In this document: positions 1 to 9,278 of the stretch, in pieces
How positions within the stretch are numbered: the first letter of the stretch is position 1
How the letters are laid out: each line of letters opens with the position of its first letter
Assembly (NCBI GenBank): GCA_026982075.1
Contig: JALSHU010000049.1
Span: forward strand, 1 to 40,022
Direction: 5' to 3'
Length of the DNA: 40,022 bases
Source of the DNA: Sulfurovum sp.
GTDB taxonomy: Bacteria > Campylobacterota > Campylobacteria > Campylobacterales > Sulfurovaceae
The notes under the pieces: model-generated
What the model saw: the letters and a program-made list of their open reading frames with translations, nothing else
Told to the model about the DNA's origin: nothing
Database searches by the model: none
Made by a program: the position numbers and the translations under genes

Positions 1-411
1 AGGCTTAAAGTCAAAATTTCTAGGCTCTAATACCTTACGAAGTTCTACATTCTCTTCTTCATCTGCGCCCTCAGGCACAGAATCATCAGGAAAATTAGGC
101 ATAGCCAGTGCTACTTCATAGAGTGCCTCTTCTGCTTCTCTGGCTTTTTCCTGTAGAGGTACCATCGCTTCTTTGTTTGCATCTACTTTTGCTTTAAGTT
201 CAGATATATCTTTACCTTCTCTTTTATACTGTCCAAAAAGTTTTGACATACTGTTCTGCCCTGCTTTTGAAGCTTCCAACTTTACATTGGCTTCTTTTAA
301 AGATGCAAAAAGCGTTTGAAGATTTTTAAGTACAGTAGCATCTACACCTTTTTTTTGTAATTTTATTGATGCTTCATCGAAGTTGTTTTGGAGATATTTT
401 AGATCTATCAT
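1..411 (-). CDS. serS: Seryl-tRNA synthetase, N-terminal part (3' end beyond window)
   Basis: Class II aminoacyl-tRNA synthetase that charges tRNA-Ser (and tRNA-Sec) with serine in the cytoplasm. Only the first 137 codons lie in the window. They begin MIDLKYLQNNFDEAS, the usual SerRS start, then show the lysine/glutamate-rich antiparallel coiled-coil arm (about residues 27-100) that grips the long variable arm of tRNA-Ser. The family signature around residues 104-135 follows (MPNFPDDSVPEG, then ENVELRKV and RNFDFKP). The catalytic domain with motifs 2 and 3 is outside the window. The start is the ATG at 411, and the Shine-Dalgarno is weak. A terminator-like hairpin at 480-507 and a TATAAT at 444-449 suggest transcription separate from the lipoprotein gene upstream. 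Identity is near certain from this arm alone. Confidence 0.96.
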   Translation of the reverse strand, partial: MIDLKYLQNNFDEASIKLQKKGVDATVLKNLQTLFASLKEANVKLEASKAGQNSMSKLFGQYKREGKDISELKAKVDANKEAMVPLQEKAREAEEALYEVALAMPNFPDDSVPEGADEEENVELRKVLEPRNFDFKP

Positions 412-443
412 AAGGTTTGCCTAAATGTGAAATATTTTATGAA

Positions 444-449
444 ATTATA
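444..449 (-). promoter_or_regulatory. Candidate -10 box for serS
   Basis: A perfect TATAAT on the minus strand lies 32 bases upstream of the serS ATG. It sits just past the terminator-like hairpin that follows the lipoprotein gene. No convincing -35 is visible at 16-18 bases. Campylobacterota sigma-70 promoters often lack a clear -35, so this is plausible but unproven. Confidence 0.4.
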
Positions 450-479
450 GTAGAAAGTTTTGAAAAGGAGAAGAGAGCT

Positions 480-507
480 ATGTGTTGAAAATAATTTTCA
501 AACACAT
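480..507 (-). terminator. Hairpin downstream of the lipoprotein gene, likely terminator
   Basis: Arms ATGTGTTGAAAAT (480-492) and ATTTTCAAACACAT (494-507) pair over 13 base pairs with one bulged A and a one-base loop in the linear drawing, so in practice the inner AT pairs open. It starts 10 bases past the lipoprotein stop codon. On the minus strand it is followed by a pyrimidine-rich stretch (CTCTCTTCTCCTTTTC) rather than a pure T run. Intrinsic termination is likely but not textbook. Confidence 0.45.
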
Positions 508-517
508 AACCTATACT

Positions 518-2674
518 TTAAAATACCGGTTCAGGATTTACTTGACATTTTTCAAGTGTCACAGTTCCACCATCTCCAGATGCATTTACATCATAAGCTA
601 TGAAAGCAAGTCCGCCATTGATACAAGATGCAGGATCATTTTTGATCACGTTACTTATACCTGTAATTCCAGCATCAAGTTTTACAGAACAGGAGAATGT
701 AGAATTAATCACTCCATATTCATCTACGCCTCCTGTATCTATAACTCCTGGTAAAACGATACGTACATTCACACCATTTTTAGGGATAGGGAAGGTATCA
801 CCTTTTAGATATAAGAAATGTTTTAATGTAGTTTCATGAACCTCTCCAGTTCTCTTGACTTCTCCTGTATTTGGATTTAAACCTGTCATATTCACAAGAA
901 CCATTACTCTTTTTCCTATCATATAGGGATCATATTTTAAAGTAACTACTGCTTGTCCATCTTCATTGAGTTGGTAGGTACCATCTGTTGAATCTACCAC
1001 AACAACGGACTCTTCAAATGCACTTGTACAAAACTTGTCTCTAAAGTTATAGCCAACAGCCATACCCAAATCTGCATGTACATCACCAGAATAATTATTG
1101 TTTAATTTTAAAGTATCTCCTGCAAGTGAACCTTTTTCAAGATTCCATTTACCATTTGCCTCATATGTTTCAACATCTCCGAACACTGCGATGAAAGCAC
1201 GATTTTCTCTTATATTCGTAGTATTAAATGGTGTCAAGCCTCCTGTTGTCAATACAAGTTCAGCTTTATCTCCATTTGGACTTAGTGTTGCACTTACACC
1301 TCCTGAAAATCGACCGTACAGAATTTCTCTATTTGTTGCATCTTTTGCAAAACTTGCCATTGCACTGACGTTTATGATACCTGTAGAACTTATAGGATTA
1401 GCACTTGCATCCGTTGCCTGAACAAGGAATTTATGCTCAAATTGTTTAGTATCAGCATTATATACTACACCATTGCTATTGATAGAAAATGCTGTTGGTT
1501 CACCAGAAAGTATAGCTACTGTAAATAACTGTCCTCTTGTTTTTAAAACACCATTTAAATTAAAATACTCAATAATGACTTCCACAGGAGCTAACCCAGC
1601 ATTTATTTTATCTGCCGTCATAAGTACAGACACATCATTCCTTCCTCCAGCAAAGACTATACTCCCTACAGGAGCCCCTCCCCCTTCTGGAGTAAGTTTT
1701 AACACTGTTGTATCTTGTGATTTCACAGTAATACTTTTTATTCTACTAGCTGGTATAGATTCCTTAGTATCTTTATCTATTAAGCTGACAACAGCATTAT
1801 TTCTTGCATCTAAAGCTAAGTTATACACACCTCCATTTGGTGCAAATGTAATAAAATAATTTATATCATCTATAAGAGTTACTGCTGGTACTGTGGCTCC
1901 TGTAGTTAAATTAATACTAGCTGTATCACAAATGCTATTATTATCCTCAAGACAAAATTCTACTGAAAAGTTATTGTCTACCATTGGATTTGGCGCTTTA
2001 TAAGTAAAAACAGCATCTCCAGCATCATCACTAATGACATTAGAAGCCAAAAATGTCCCTGAAGGTACAGTACCAAGAACATTAACTTTTTGATTTTTTA
2101 TACCTATACTTCCTTGCGTTATACGAATTCTAATAGGTTCTTCTACATCAGTTTCATTAATATCTAATTGCTTATCTAAAACTTCTAATTTCAAAAGAGA
2201 GATATTTTCAAAGTTAATCGAAGCAGGATCTATACTCACAGTATCCGTTGTAAACGTTTCTGTTATTGTTTGCCCATTCTCTACTAATGTACTTGATCCT
2301 GACAATTGATAAGAAGATGGAGTACAAGATTTGTCACTCATTGTCCCTGTAAATACGACAGTTTTCGTAGGTGACGCACTATCTAAAGTAACAGTATCAG
2401 GATTGGCACTCCCTGTACCGGGTATGATAGCACATCCTCCTAATGATATTTCCATAGTATCAAGAGTTGCCACAACAGCACTCGTATATGTACTTGAAAC
2501 ACTCACATTAGCTGAGATATTTCCACTTGTTTTATCGATAGTTATACTTTGAAGTGTTGTAGTTATTTTACCGAAAATAGTTCCTGGGGTACCATCTTCT
2601 ATGCTGTTACTCCCACAAGATGCTAAAAATAATGCTATTGTCATGAAAAAAATATATATACCGTTTTTATTCAT
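518..2674 (-). CDS. Putative lipoprotein with Ig-like repeats, function unknown
   Basis: A 718-residue predicted lipoprotein. It begins MNKNGIYIFFMTIALFLASC, a signal peptide ending in the lipobox LASC, so Cys-20 should be lipidated. The residue after the Cys is Gly, not Asp, so Lol export to the outer membrane is expected. The rest is Ser/Thr/Val/Asn-rich beta-type sequence. Segments around residues 165-265 and 290-400 resemble bacterial Ig-like (invasin/Big_1-type) folds. Scattered Cys pairs, including four in the last 85 residues, suggest disulfides. No catalytic motif is visible. It follows a small beta-barrel gene after a 10-base gap with a good Shine-Dalgarno (AAAGGA), so the two probably form a surface pair. 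The family is not recognised; an adhesin or matrix role would be a guess. Confidence 0.7.
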   Translation of the reverse strand: MNKNGIYIFFMTIALFLASCGSNSIEDGTPGTIFGKITTTLQSITIDKTSGNISANVSVSSTYTSAVVATLDTMEISLGGCAIIPGTGSANPDTVTLDSASPTKTVVFTGTMSDKSCTPSSYQLSGSSTLVENGQTITETFTTDTVSIDPASINFENISLLKLEVLDKQLDINETDVEEPIRIRITQGSIGIKNQKVNVLGTVPSGTFLASNVISDDAGDAVFTYKAPNPMVDNNFSVEFCLEDNNSICDTASINLTTGATVPAVTLIDDINYFITFAPNGGVYNLALDARNNAVVSLIDKDTKESIPASRIKSITVKSQDTTVLKLTPEGGGAPVGSIVFAGGRNDVSVLMTADKINAGLAPVEVIIEYFNLNGVLKTRGQLFTVAILSGEPTAFSINSNGVVYNADTKQFEHKFLVQATDASANPISSTGIINVSAMASFAKDATNREILYGRFSGGVSATLSPNGDKAELVLTTGGLTPFNTTNIRENRAFIAVFGDVETYEANGKWNLEKGSLAGDTLKLNNNYSGDVHADLGMAVGYNFRDKFCTSAFEESVVVVDSTDGTYQLNEDGQAVVTLKYDPYMIGKRVMVLVNMTGLNPNTGEVKRTGEVHETTLKHFLYLKGDTFPIPKNGVNVRIVLPGVIDTGGVDEYGVINSTFSCSVKLDAGITGISNVIKNDPASCINGGLAFIAYDVNASGDGGTVTLEKCQVNPEPVF

Positions 2675-2684
2675 TATCTATCCT

Positions 2685-3200
2685 TTAAAAATGGTAATTG
2701 ATGCCCAAAAGCACATCAGAGGTATGGTCTAAAGCATCTGCATTTGATAATGAGTACCTATATGCTATATCAAAGTCAACTTTTTCCATTATATTTAAAA
2801 CAACTCCTACCTGTCCACCATATAAAAATCCACTTTCATCTATAATACCTTGTTCAAAATTCATATACCCAGTATTAACACCAATATATGGTTGCAACAT
2901 GTTACTCTCCATATCATCATATTTAAGGAAAAAATAATCTACAGAAAGTAGGAGTTTTTCAACATTATGTTCGCCACTGTCATAATAATTAAACCCTATC
3001 ATAGTTCTCCATTGCCCATTTTGTGCACCAAAACGAAGTCCATAAGAGACATCATCGCTTGTATTACTAGGTTGTTCGCCTTGTACTTCTGTGCTAGCAA
3101 CTTCAATCCCTAAAAATGTTTGACTATTGACTACTTCACTAGCATACGCTGTATTTCCCAGTGATACACATAAAAGTGCTATACCAAATTTTTTAATCAT
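2685..3200 (-). CDS. Small outer-membrane beta-barrel protein
   Basis: A 171-residue protein with an N-terminal signal peptide (MIKKFGIALLCVSLGNTAYA, cleavage predicted after AYA). Alternating amphipathic strands follow (for example SYGLRFGAQNGQWRTMIGFNYY and FLYGGQVGVVLNIMEKVDF), and it ends in LGINYHF. A terminal Phe is the Bam-recognised beta-signal of outer-membrane proteins. The length fits an eight-stranded barrel of the OmpA/OmpX-like (OMP_b-brl) type. The ATG at 3200 has a strong AAGGAG seven to eight bases upstream. It is the first gene of a two-gene unit with the lipoprotein. The specific function is unknown. Confidence 0.75.
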   Translation of the reverse strand: MIKKFGIALLCVSLGNTAYASEVVNSQTFLGIEVASTEVQGEQPSNTSDDVSYGLRFGAQNGQWRTMIGFNYYDSGEHNVEKLLLSVDYFFLKYDDMESNMLQPYIGVNTGYMNFEQGIIDESGFLYGGQVGVVLNIMEKVDFDIAYRYSLSNADALDHTSDVLLGINYHF

Positions 3201-3234
3201 ACTAAAACTCCTTCTCTTCGTTTAAAATTCATTA

Positions 3235-3243
3235 AGTATAGCA
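3235..3243 (-). promoter_or_regulatory. Extended -10 promoter for the barrel-lipoprotein unit
   Basis: On the minus strand TGC-TATACT (an extended -10, TGnTATAAT-like) lies 34 bases upstream of the barrel start codon. The surroundings are very AT-rich and no -35 is obvious. It is the best promoter candidate in the 161-base gap between this gene and the tRNA gene. Confidence 0.45.
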
Positions 3244-3361
3244 CAGTTTGATATTTTTTAATCTTAATATTCTTTTGAATTAAGCATATTTTTATAAATT
3301 AAATACTGGTCTTTAGTATTGTAAAATAAATTGTTGAAGAAAATATGTAGATTGTTTAAAG

Positions 3362-3438
3362 TGGTAGTAAGAGGGGGACTCGAACCCCCGACCTCCGGCT
3401 TATGAGACCAGCGCTCTAACCGGCTGAGCTACCTTACC
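3362..3438 (-). tRNA. tRNA-Met (anticodon CAT)
   Basis: A 77-base tRNA with all arms visible on the minus strand. The acceptor 5' strand GGTAAGG pairs with TCTTACT (two G-U pairs), the D arm is GCTC...GAGC, and the anticodon loop CTCATAA sits in the CTGGT/GCCGG stem. The T arm is GGGGG-TTCGAGT-CCCCC, the discriminator is A, and the CCA is encoded. Position 1 pairs, unlike the unpaired first base of bacterial initiator tRNA, and the anticodon stem lacks the three G-C pairs of initiators. It is therefore an elongator-type tRNA. A CAT anticodon could also be tRNA-Ile2 after lysidine modification, and sequence alone does not exclude this. Confidence 0.93.
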
Positions 3439-3458
3439 ACTAATTTTGAAGAGACGGA

Positions 3459-3487
3459 ATTCTATCTAAAGATAGCTTTATTGTCAA
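3459..3487 (-). promoter_or_regulatory. Sigma-70 promoter of the tRNA-Met gene
   Basis: The minus strand carries TTGACA (3482-3487), exactly 17 bases, then TAGAAT (3459-3464). The expected start is near 3452, about 13 bases before the mature tRNA 5' end. The spacer and -10 contain a perfect CTATCT-AA-AGATAG palindrome (3462-3475). Confidence 0.75.
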
Positions 3488-3587
3488 TAGTATTTAAAAA
3501 AAACCCTAAAAAAAATTTATTTACCAGGATAAAGCTTCTAGTTTAGTCTTATTGACTCATAGATTTTAAATAATTTTCAGAAAGTTA

Positions 3588-3616
3588 TTGACATTTTAAA
3601 AAAAAATGACTACAAT
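3588..3616 (+). promoter_or_regulatory. Sigma-70 promoter of groES-groEL
   Basis: TTGACA (3588-3593), a 17-base spacer and TACAAT (3611-3616) form a near-consensus promoter about 35 bases upstream of a perfect AAAGGAG Shine-Dalgarno (3644-3650) for groES. No CIRCE element (TTAGCACTC-N9-GAGTGCTAA) or HspR-type inverted repeat is visible in 3440-3656. The first TTATTGAC (3549-3556) repeats the sequence around the -35 (3585-3592). Confidence 0.8.
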
Positions 3617-3656
3617 TCTTTCATAAAAATAAACTAAAAACTTAAAGGAGTTCCAT

Positions 3657-5571
<1,915 letters not shown>

Positions 5572-5579
5572 TACATAAT

Positions 5580-5613
5580 GATACCTAGAATGATATAAAA
5601 AGTTCTAGGTATC
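5580..5613. terminator. Bidirectional hairpin between groEL and EAL gene
   Basis: A perfect 11-bp inverted repeat, GATACCTAGAA (5580-5590) and TTCTAGGTATC (5603-5613), with a 12-base loop sits exactly between the convergent groEL and EAL genes. Its right arm touches the EAL stop codon. No U tract follows in either direction, so it may act as a transcript-end stabiliser or as a convergent bidirectional terminator. Confidence 0.55.
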
Positions 5614-7372
5614 AACCTAACAGTTCTTGAAACTCCTCTACAGGTAATGGTCTTGCATACAAGTATCCTTGTGCATAATCACAACCAAAAGAATGTAAAA
5701 ATGAAAGTTCTTTTGATGTCTCAACTCCTTCAGCTACTACTTCTATCTCCAAAGCATGTGCCAAAACTATAATCGCTTTAACAATTTTTTGATGGTTAAT
5801 ACTTGATGCCAAATCAAAAATAAGCGCTCTATCTAATTTGATTGTACTAATTGGTAAAGTTTGTAAGTCTTTTAATGAGGTATGTCCTGATGCAAAATGA
5901 TCTAAAGAAATAGAAAGCCCCAACTCAGAAAAAAGTTTAAAATCCATAGCAGTTTTTTCCACATTAGCAAGCGCAGCATCTTCTGTGATGTCAAGATTGA
6001 AATCTTTTGGATTCACATTATTCTCTTGAAATAAGACCTCTAGCCTTTTAATTAGGTCATCAACCTGCATCTCTTCCAAAGAGAGATTTAGAGTAATTTG
6101 GAATCTAGGTAAAGTAAAAGTATTCCATTTTTTACGTTGTAATATTGCTTCTTTAAATACATACTCCCCAATATCTACCATAAGCCCTGCTTGCTTGGCC
6201 ACATCTAAAAACTTGTCCGCGGTGAGTAATCCAAGTTCCGGATGCTCCCAACGGATGAGAGTTTCGACGCCAACCATATTTTCATTTTTTATAGAAAAAA
6301 TAGGCTGATAATAGAGTAAAAATTGATTATTTTTCAAACCACTACGAATTTCTTCTATCATTTTTATGGTATCTTTATTGTAGGTTTGATACTCTGTCGT
6401 AAAAAAACGTATGTTGGATCTACTTTCTTTCGCTGCCTGAGCTTGAGATAGATAGACATGATTAATCAATTTCAAAGCATTCTCACCATCTTGAGGATAT
6501 TTTACAATACCCACGGAGGAACTTATACTCACAATATTCTCTTTAGTAGAAAAACTTGAAATATCCAGGATCATCTCTTTAGCTATTTCACGAATATCTC
6601 CATCATCTAATATATTTTCAATAACAATAAGAAACTTATCGCAATCCATACGATAAATGGATATTCCACTATCTTTTTTCGTTTCAAAATAATTTGCCAT
6701 CTTTCGTATAATCTGATTTGAAAAACCTAAACCTAAGGTAGCTTGTAAATCTTTAAAATGATCTATCCCAAATAAAAAGAGAGCAAAAGACTTGGAACTA
6801 TTATGACTCTGCATCACTTTTGTATTAATATCTGTTAAAGCAGAAAATTGACTTGGTAACCCCGTAAAAAAATCTATTCTTCCATCTTTTTGTGTGCCTA
6901 TTACATTGCTTGAAATTGTCTGCATATCAATGATACAAGTGATAGTCTCTTCCTTGTTCCAAACACTTTTATTTACATATATATTTACCTGTTTCATCTT
7001 GTTATCAATGTCCAATAATACATTTTTTAAATGAAAACTATCACCATGTTTGTCAAATTCAAGTTCTAAAGCTTCAAAAAATTCTATAGAATTATCTGTG
7101 TCAACTTTTAATTTAATTTTACTGCTATCATCTATGTTTTTTAACTTCTTATCCAAAGAAAATAAAGTTCTGGCAAGTCTATTTGCAAAAATAACAGAAT
7201 AATCAGATGATAAAACTATCATTGCTTCACTGTAGTACTCCTTTTCTTTGTTAAATAATTTCAATTCTTCCAAAACATTTTCACTTTTCTGGTAATACCA
7301 ATAGGTTAATCCTATCATACCTATGACCAATACACTTATGATTACAACTAAAATAATATTGTCTCCATTCAT
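5612..7372 (-). CDS. Membrane PAS-GGDEF-EAL protein with degenerate catalytic motifs
   Basis: A 586-residue c-di-GMP signalling protein. An N-terminal transmembrane helix (residues 7-27) leads to a PAS-like segment (about 48-75, IVLSSDYSVIFANRLA), a GGDEF fold and an EAL domain. The GGDEF active site reads MDCDKF (about 242-247), so cyclase activity is not expected. In the EAL domain the first Glu is present (ETL), as are the Asn (TLNLS), Glu (DITED), Lys (TIKLD), Glu (VAEGVE) and Gln (YAQGY). The metal-binding DD of loop 6 is DH, in DHFASGHTS instead of the usual DDFGTGYSS, so phosphodiesterase activity may be weak or lost. I chose the ATG at 7372 because GGGGGAGGG precedes it. A longer frame from a TTG at 7408 would overlap the upstream gene. 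It follows its paralogue by 10 bases. Confidence 0.87.
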   Translation of the reverse strand: MNGDNIILVVIISVLVIGMIGLTYWYYQKSENVLEELKLFNKEKEYYSEAMIVLSSDYSVIFANRLARTLFSLDKKLKNIDDSSKIKLKVDTDNSIEFFEALELEFDKHGDSFHLKNVLLDIDNKMKQVNIYVNKSVWNKEETITCIIDMQTISSNVIGTQKDGRIDFFTGLPSQFSALTDINTKVMQSHNSSKSFALFLFGIDHFKDLQATLGLGFSNQIIRKMANYFETKKDSGISIYRMDCDKFLIVIENILDDGDIREIAKEMILDISSFSTKENIVSISSSVGIVKYPQDGENALKLINHVYLSQAQAAKESRSNIRFFTTEYQTYNKDTIKMIEEIRSGLKNNQFLLYYQPIFSIKNENMVGVETLIRWEHPELGLLTADKFLDVAKQAGLMVDIGEYVFKEAILQRKKWNTFTLPRFQITLNLSLEEMQVDDLIKRLEVLFQENNVNPKDFNLDITEDAALANVEKTAMDFKLFSELGLSISLDHFASGHTSLKDLQTLPISTIKLDRALIFDLASSINHQKIVKAIIVLAHALEIEVVAEGVETSKELSFLHSFGCDYAQGYLYARPLPVEEFQELLG

Positions 7373-7382
7373 TTCCCTCCCC

Positions 7383-9209
7383 CTATCGTAATAATTTTTG
7401 AAATTCAAAAGCAGGCACTGGTTTTGAAAAATAATATCCTTGCATCATATCACAATCATAACTAGCAAGTAATTCATACATTCTTTTATTTTCAATTCCT
7501 TCTGCTACTACTAGCATACCCAAAGAATGACCCATTTCAATCATAGCTTTAACTATTCTCTGATCTTCTTTATTTGTTAAAATATAATCAATCATCGTTT
7601 TATCTATTTTTAGTACATCTGCAGGAAACTTTTTCATATATACAAAAGAGGTATAACCCGTACCAAAATCATCAAGCGAAATACCTATACCTAATTTTTT
7701 GATTTCCCTAAATTGTTTTTGTGTAGAATCTTCACTTATCATTGCTGCACCTTCAGTAATCTCAAATTTAATCAATGAGGGATCCACTTGATGATACTGT
7801 AATTGTCTTTCGACATTTTCTACAAAGTCTTTACTTTCAATCTCAAACAGTGTAATATTTATTGATACATCTATTTGTTTAAATTTAAATAACTCCCAAC
7901 GTTTTTGCTGCTTTAAAACCTCTTCAAGTACATATTTTCCTATTTCAGCAATAAAACCTGTTTTTTCCATAATAGGAATAAATATATAAGGGGCAATGAG
8001 ACCATACTCTGGATGATTCCAACGTATAAGTGCTTCTGCTGATACTACCTCTTCATTTTTTGCATCAACAATAGGTTGATAATAAATTTCAAACTGATTT
8101 TTTTCAAGTGCCTGATGCATTTCATTATGCAAAATTAAAGAGTCATAATCATTTGAAGCGATTTCTGGAATAAATTCTTGAATTCTTCCATTGCCTTGCT
8201 TCTGTGCTTGCGCTAATGCCTTATAAGCTCTATCTAACAAATTTCTTACAGATTCACTTCTCTTACCTTTATATATACTAATGCCTACCGAAGCTGTTAA
8301 ATATAATTTAACATCTTGCATCTTATAAAAAGAAGCTAATTTTTCTTGTATATCTTTTATCAAAATATATACCTCTTGTTCATCATCTAAATCAGAAATA
8401 GTCAGTAAAAAATTATTATAATATGTATGATAAACAGTTATATTCAAGTTTGAAGGTAGACTTCTTAAATAATTCGAAAATTTAACAAGCAAATGATTCA
8501 TCTGTTCATGTCCAATAATTGAACGTAACATTGAAAAATCATCTATGTCAATTAAAACAATCGCCAACTTTTTATTATTTAGATGCAATTTAGCATACAA
8601 CGCATTTAAATTATGTTGTAATTGTGCCTGATTTGGCAAACCACTCAACTGATGTATGGAGCCGATAATTTTGTGTTGTTCTTTTTGCCTAAGATCGTGT
8701 ATAAAAATAATCTTACACCATAAGTCATGCTTACTTCCAAGCGGACTACTGTCAATATAAAGGTTGATAGGTATGGTATTATCTTTCTGACCATCTAGTG
8801 AAAACTCTACCTGCAAATAAGAAATCATTTTATCTTCTGTTTTTTTATTCTCAATTGCTATCACTTCATCCAATGTCAACCATTTATCTTTCAATTTAAT
8901 CTTTGGTTGTACAGGAAGTGGTTTAAATAAAAAATTCTGTTTTAAACCCATTAATTTTTTGACAACCCTATTTGCATACAGAACTTCATTTTTATCTGAA
9001 AAAATAAGTACCCCATCTTCAGAAATATCAAATGCTTTTTGGAAAACTTTTACTTTATTGTCGACAACTTCAAGAAGCTCTCGTTTACTCCGAGCAAGTG
9101 AATAAAAATGTATTACAAGTAACAGTAGCAGTAGTAATATCATTACTACTATATTACCCATAGACGACTGAATCAAAAAATTCTGCACTGTGTTTAAACC
9201 CGACTGCAT
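7383..9209 (-). CDS. Membrane PAS-GGDEF-EAL c-di-GMP phosphodiesterase (EAL intact)
   Basis: A 608-residue paralogue of the next gene with the same layout: a transmembrane helix of consecutive leucines (about residues 20-36), a PAS-like segment (58-90, FDISEDGVLIFSDKNEVLYAN), a GGDEF fold and an EAL domain. The GGDEF site reads YYNNF (about 263-267), so it cannot be a normal cyclase or GTP-activated domain. The EAL domain keeps every catalytic residue I can check: EAL (392-394), Asn in SINIT, Glu in FEITE, DDFGTGYTS (513-521), Lys in LKIDK, Glu in VAEGIE and Gln in MMQGY. It should hydrolyse c-di-GMP to pGpG. The ATG at 9209 has AAGG upstream and its own extended -10. Confidence 0.9.
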   Translation of the reverse strand: MQSGLNTVQNFLIQSSMGNIVVMILLLLLLLVIHFYSLARSKRELLEVVDNKVKVFQKAFDISEDGVLIFSDKNEVLYANRVVKKLMGLKQNFLFKPLPVQPKIKLKDKWLTLDEVIAIENKKTEDKMISYLQVEFSLDGQKDNTIPINLYIDSSPLGSKHDLWCKIIFIHDLRQKEQHKIIGSIHQLSGLPNQAQLQHNLNALYAKLHLNNKKLAIVLIDIDDFSMLRSIIGHEQMNHLLVKFSNYLRSLPSNLNITVYHTYYNNFLLTISDLDDEQEVYILIKDIQEKLASFYKMQDVKLYLTASVGISIYKGKRSESVRNLLDRAYKALAQAQKQGNGRIQEFIPEIASNDYDSLILHNEMHQALEKNQFEIYYQPIVDAKNEEVVSAEALIRWNHPEYGLIAPYIFIPIMEKTGFIAEIGKYVLEEVLKQQKRWELFKFKQIDVSINITLFEIESKDFVENVERQLQYHQVDPSLIKFEITEGAAMISEDSTQKQFREIKKLGIGISLDDFGTGYTSFVYMKKFPADVLKIDKTMIDYILTNKEDQRIVKAMIEMGHSLGMLVVAEGIENKRMYELLASYDCDMMQGYYFSKPVPAFEFQKLLR

Positions 9210-9237
9210 AAAGTGCCTTATTGTGTAAGTTCCTTAA

Positions 9238-9246
9238 ATTATATCA
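9238..9246 (-). promoter_or_regulatory. Extended -10 promoter for the tandem EAL genes
   Basis: The minus strand reads TGA-TATAAT, an extended -10 with a perfect TATAAT, 29 bases upstream of the EAL gene ATG and just past the xseA stop. No good -35 is present. It would let the c-di-GMP pair be expressed apart from the xseA transcript. Confidence 0.5.
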
Positions 9247-9278
9247 TAGTTGACTTGAAGCCTAAAGTTTATGAATTT

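Noticed and set aside
3440-3656. CIRCE or HspR operator before groES
   Set aside because: I read both strands and found no TTAGCACTC-type or CTTGAGT-type inverted repeat.
7373-7408. Longer EAL protein starting at a TTG at 7408
   Set aside because: It would overlap the upstream paralogue, has no Shine-Dalgarno, and the ATG at 7372 follows a very strong GGGGGAGGG.
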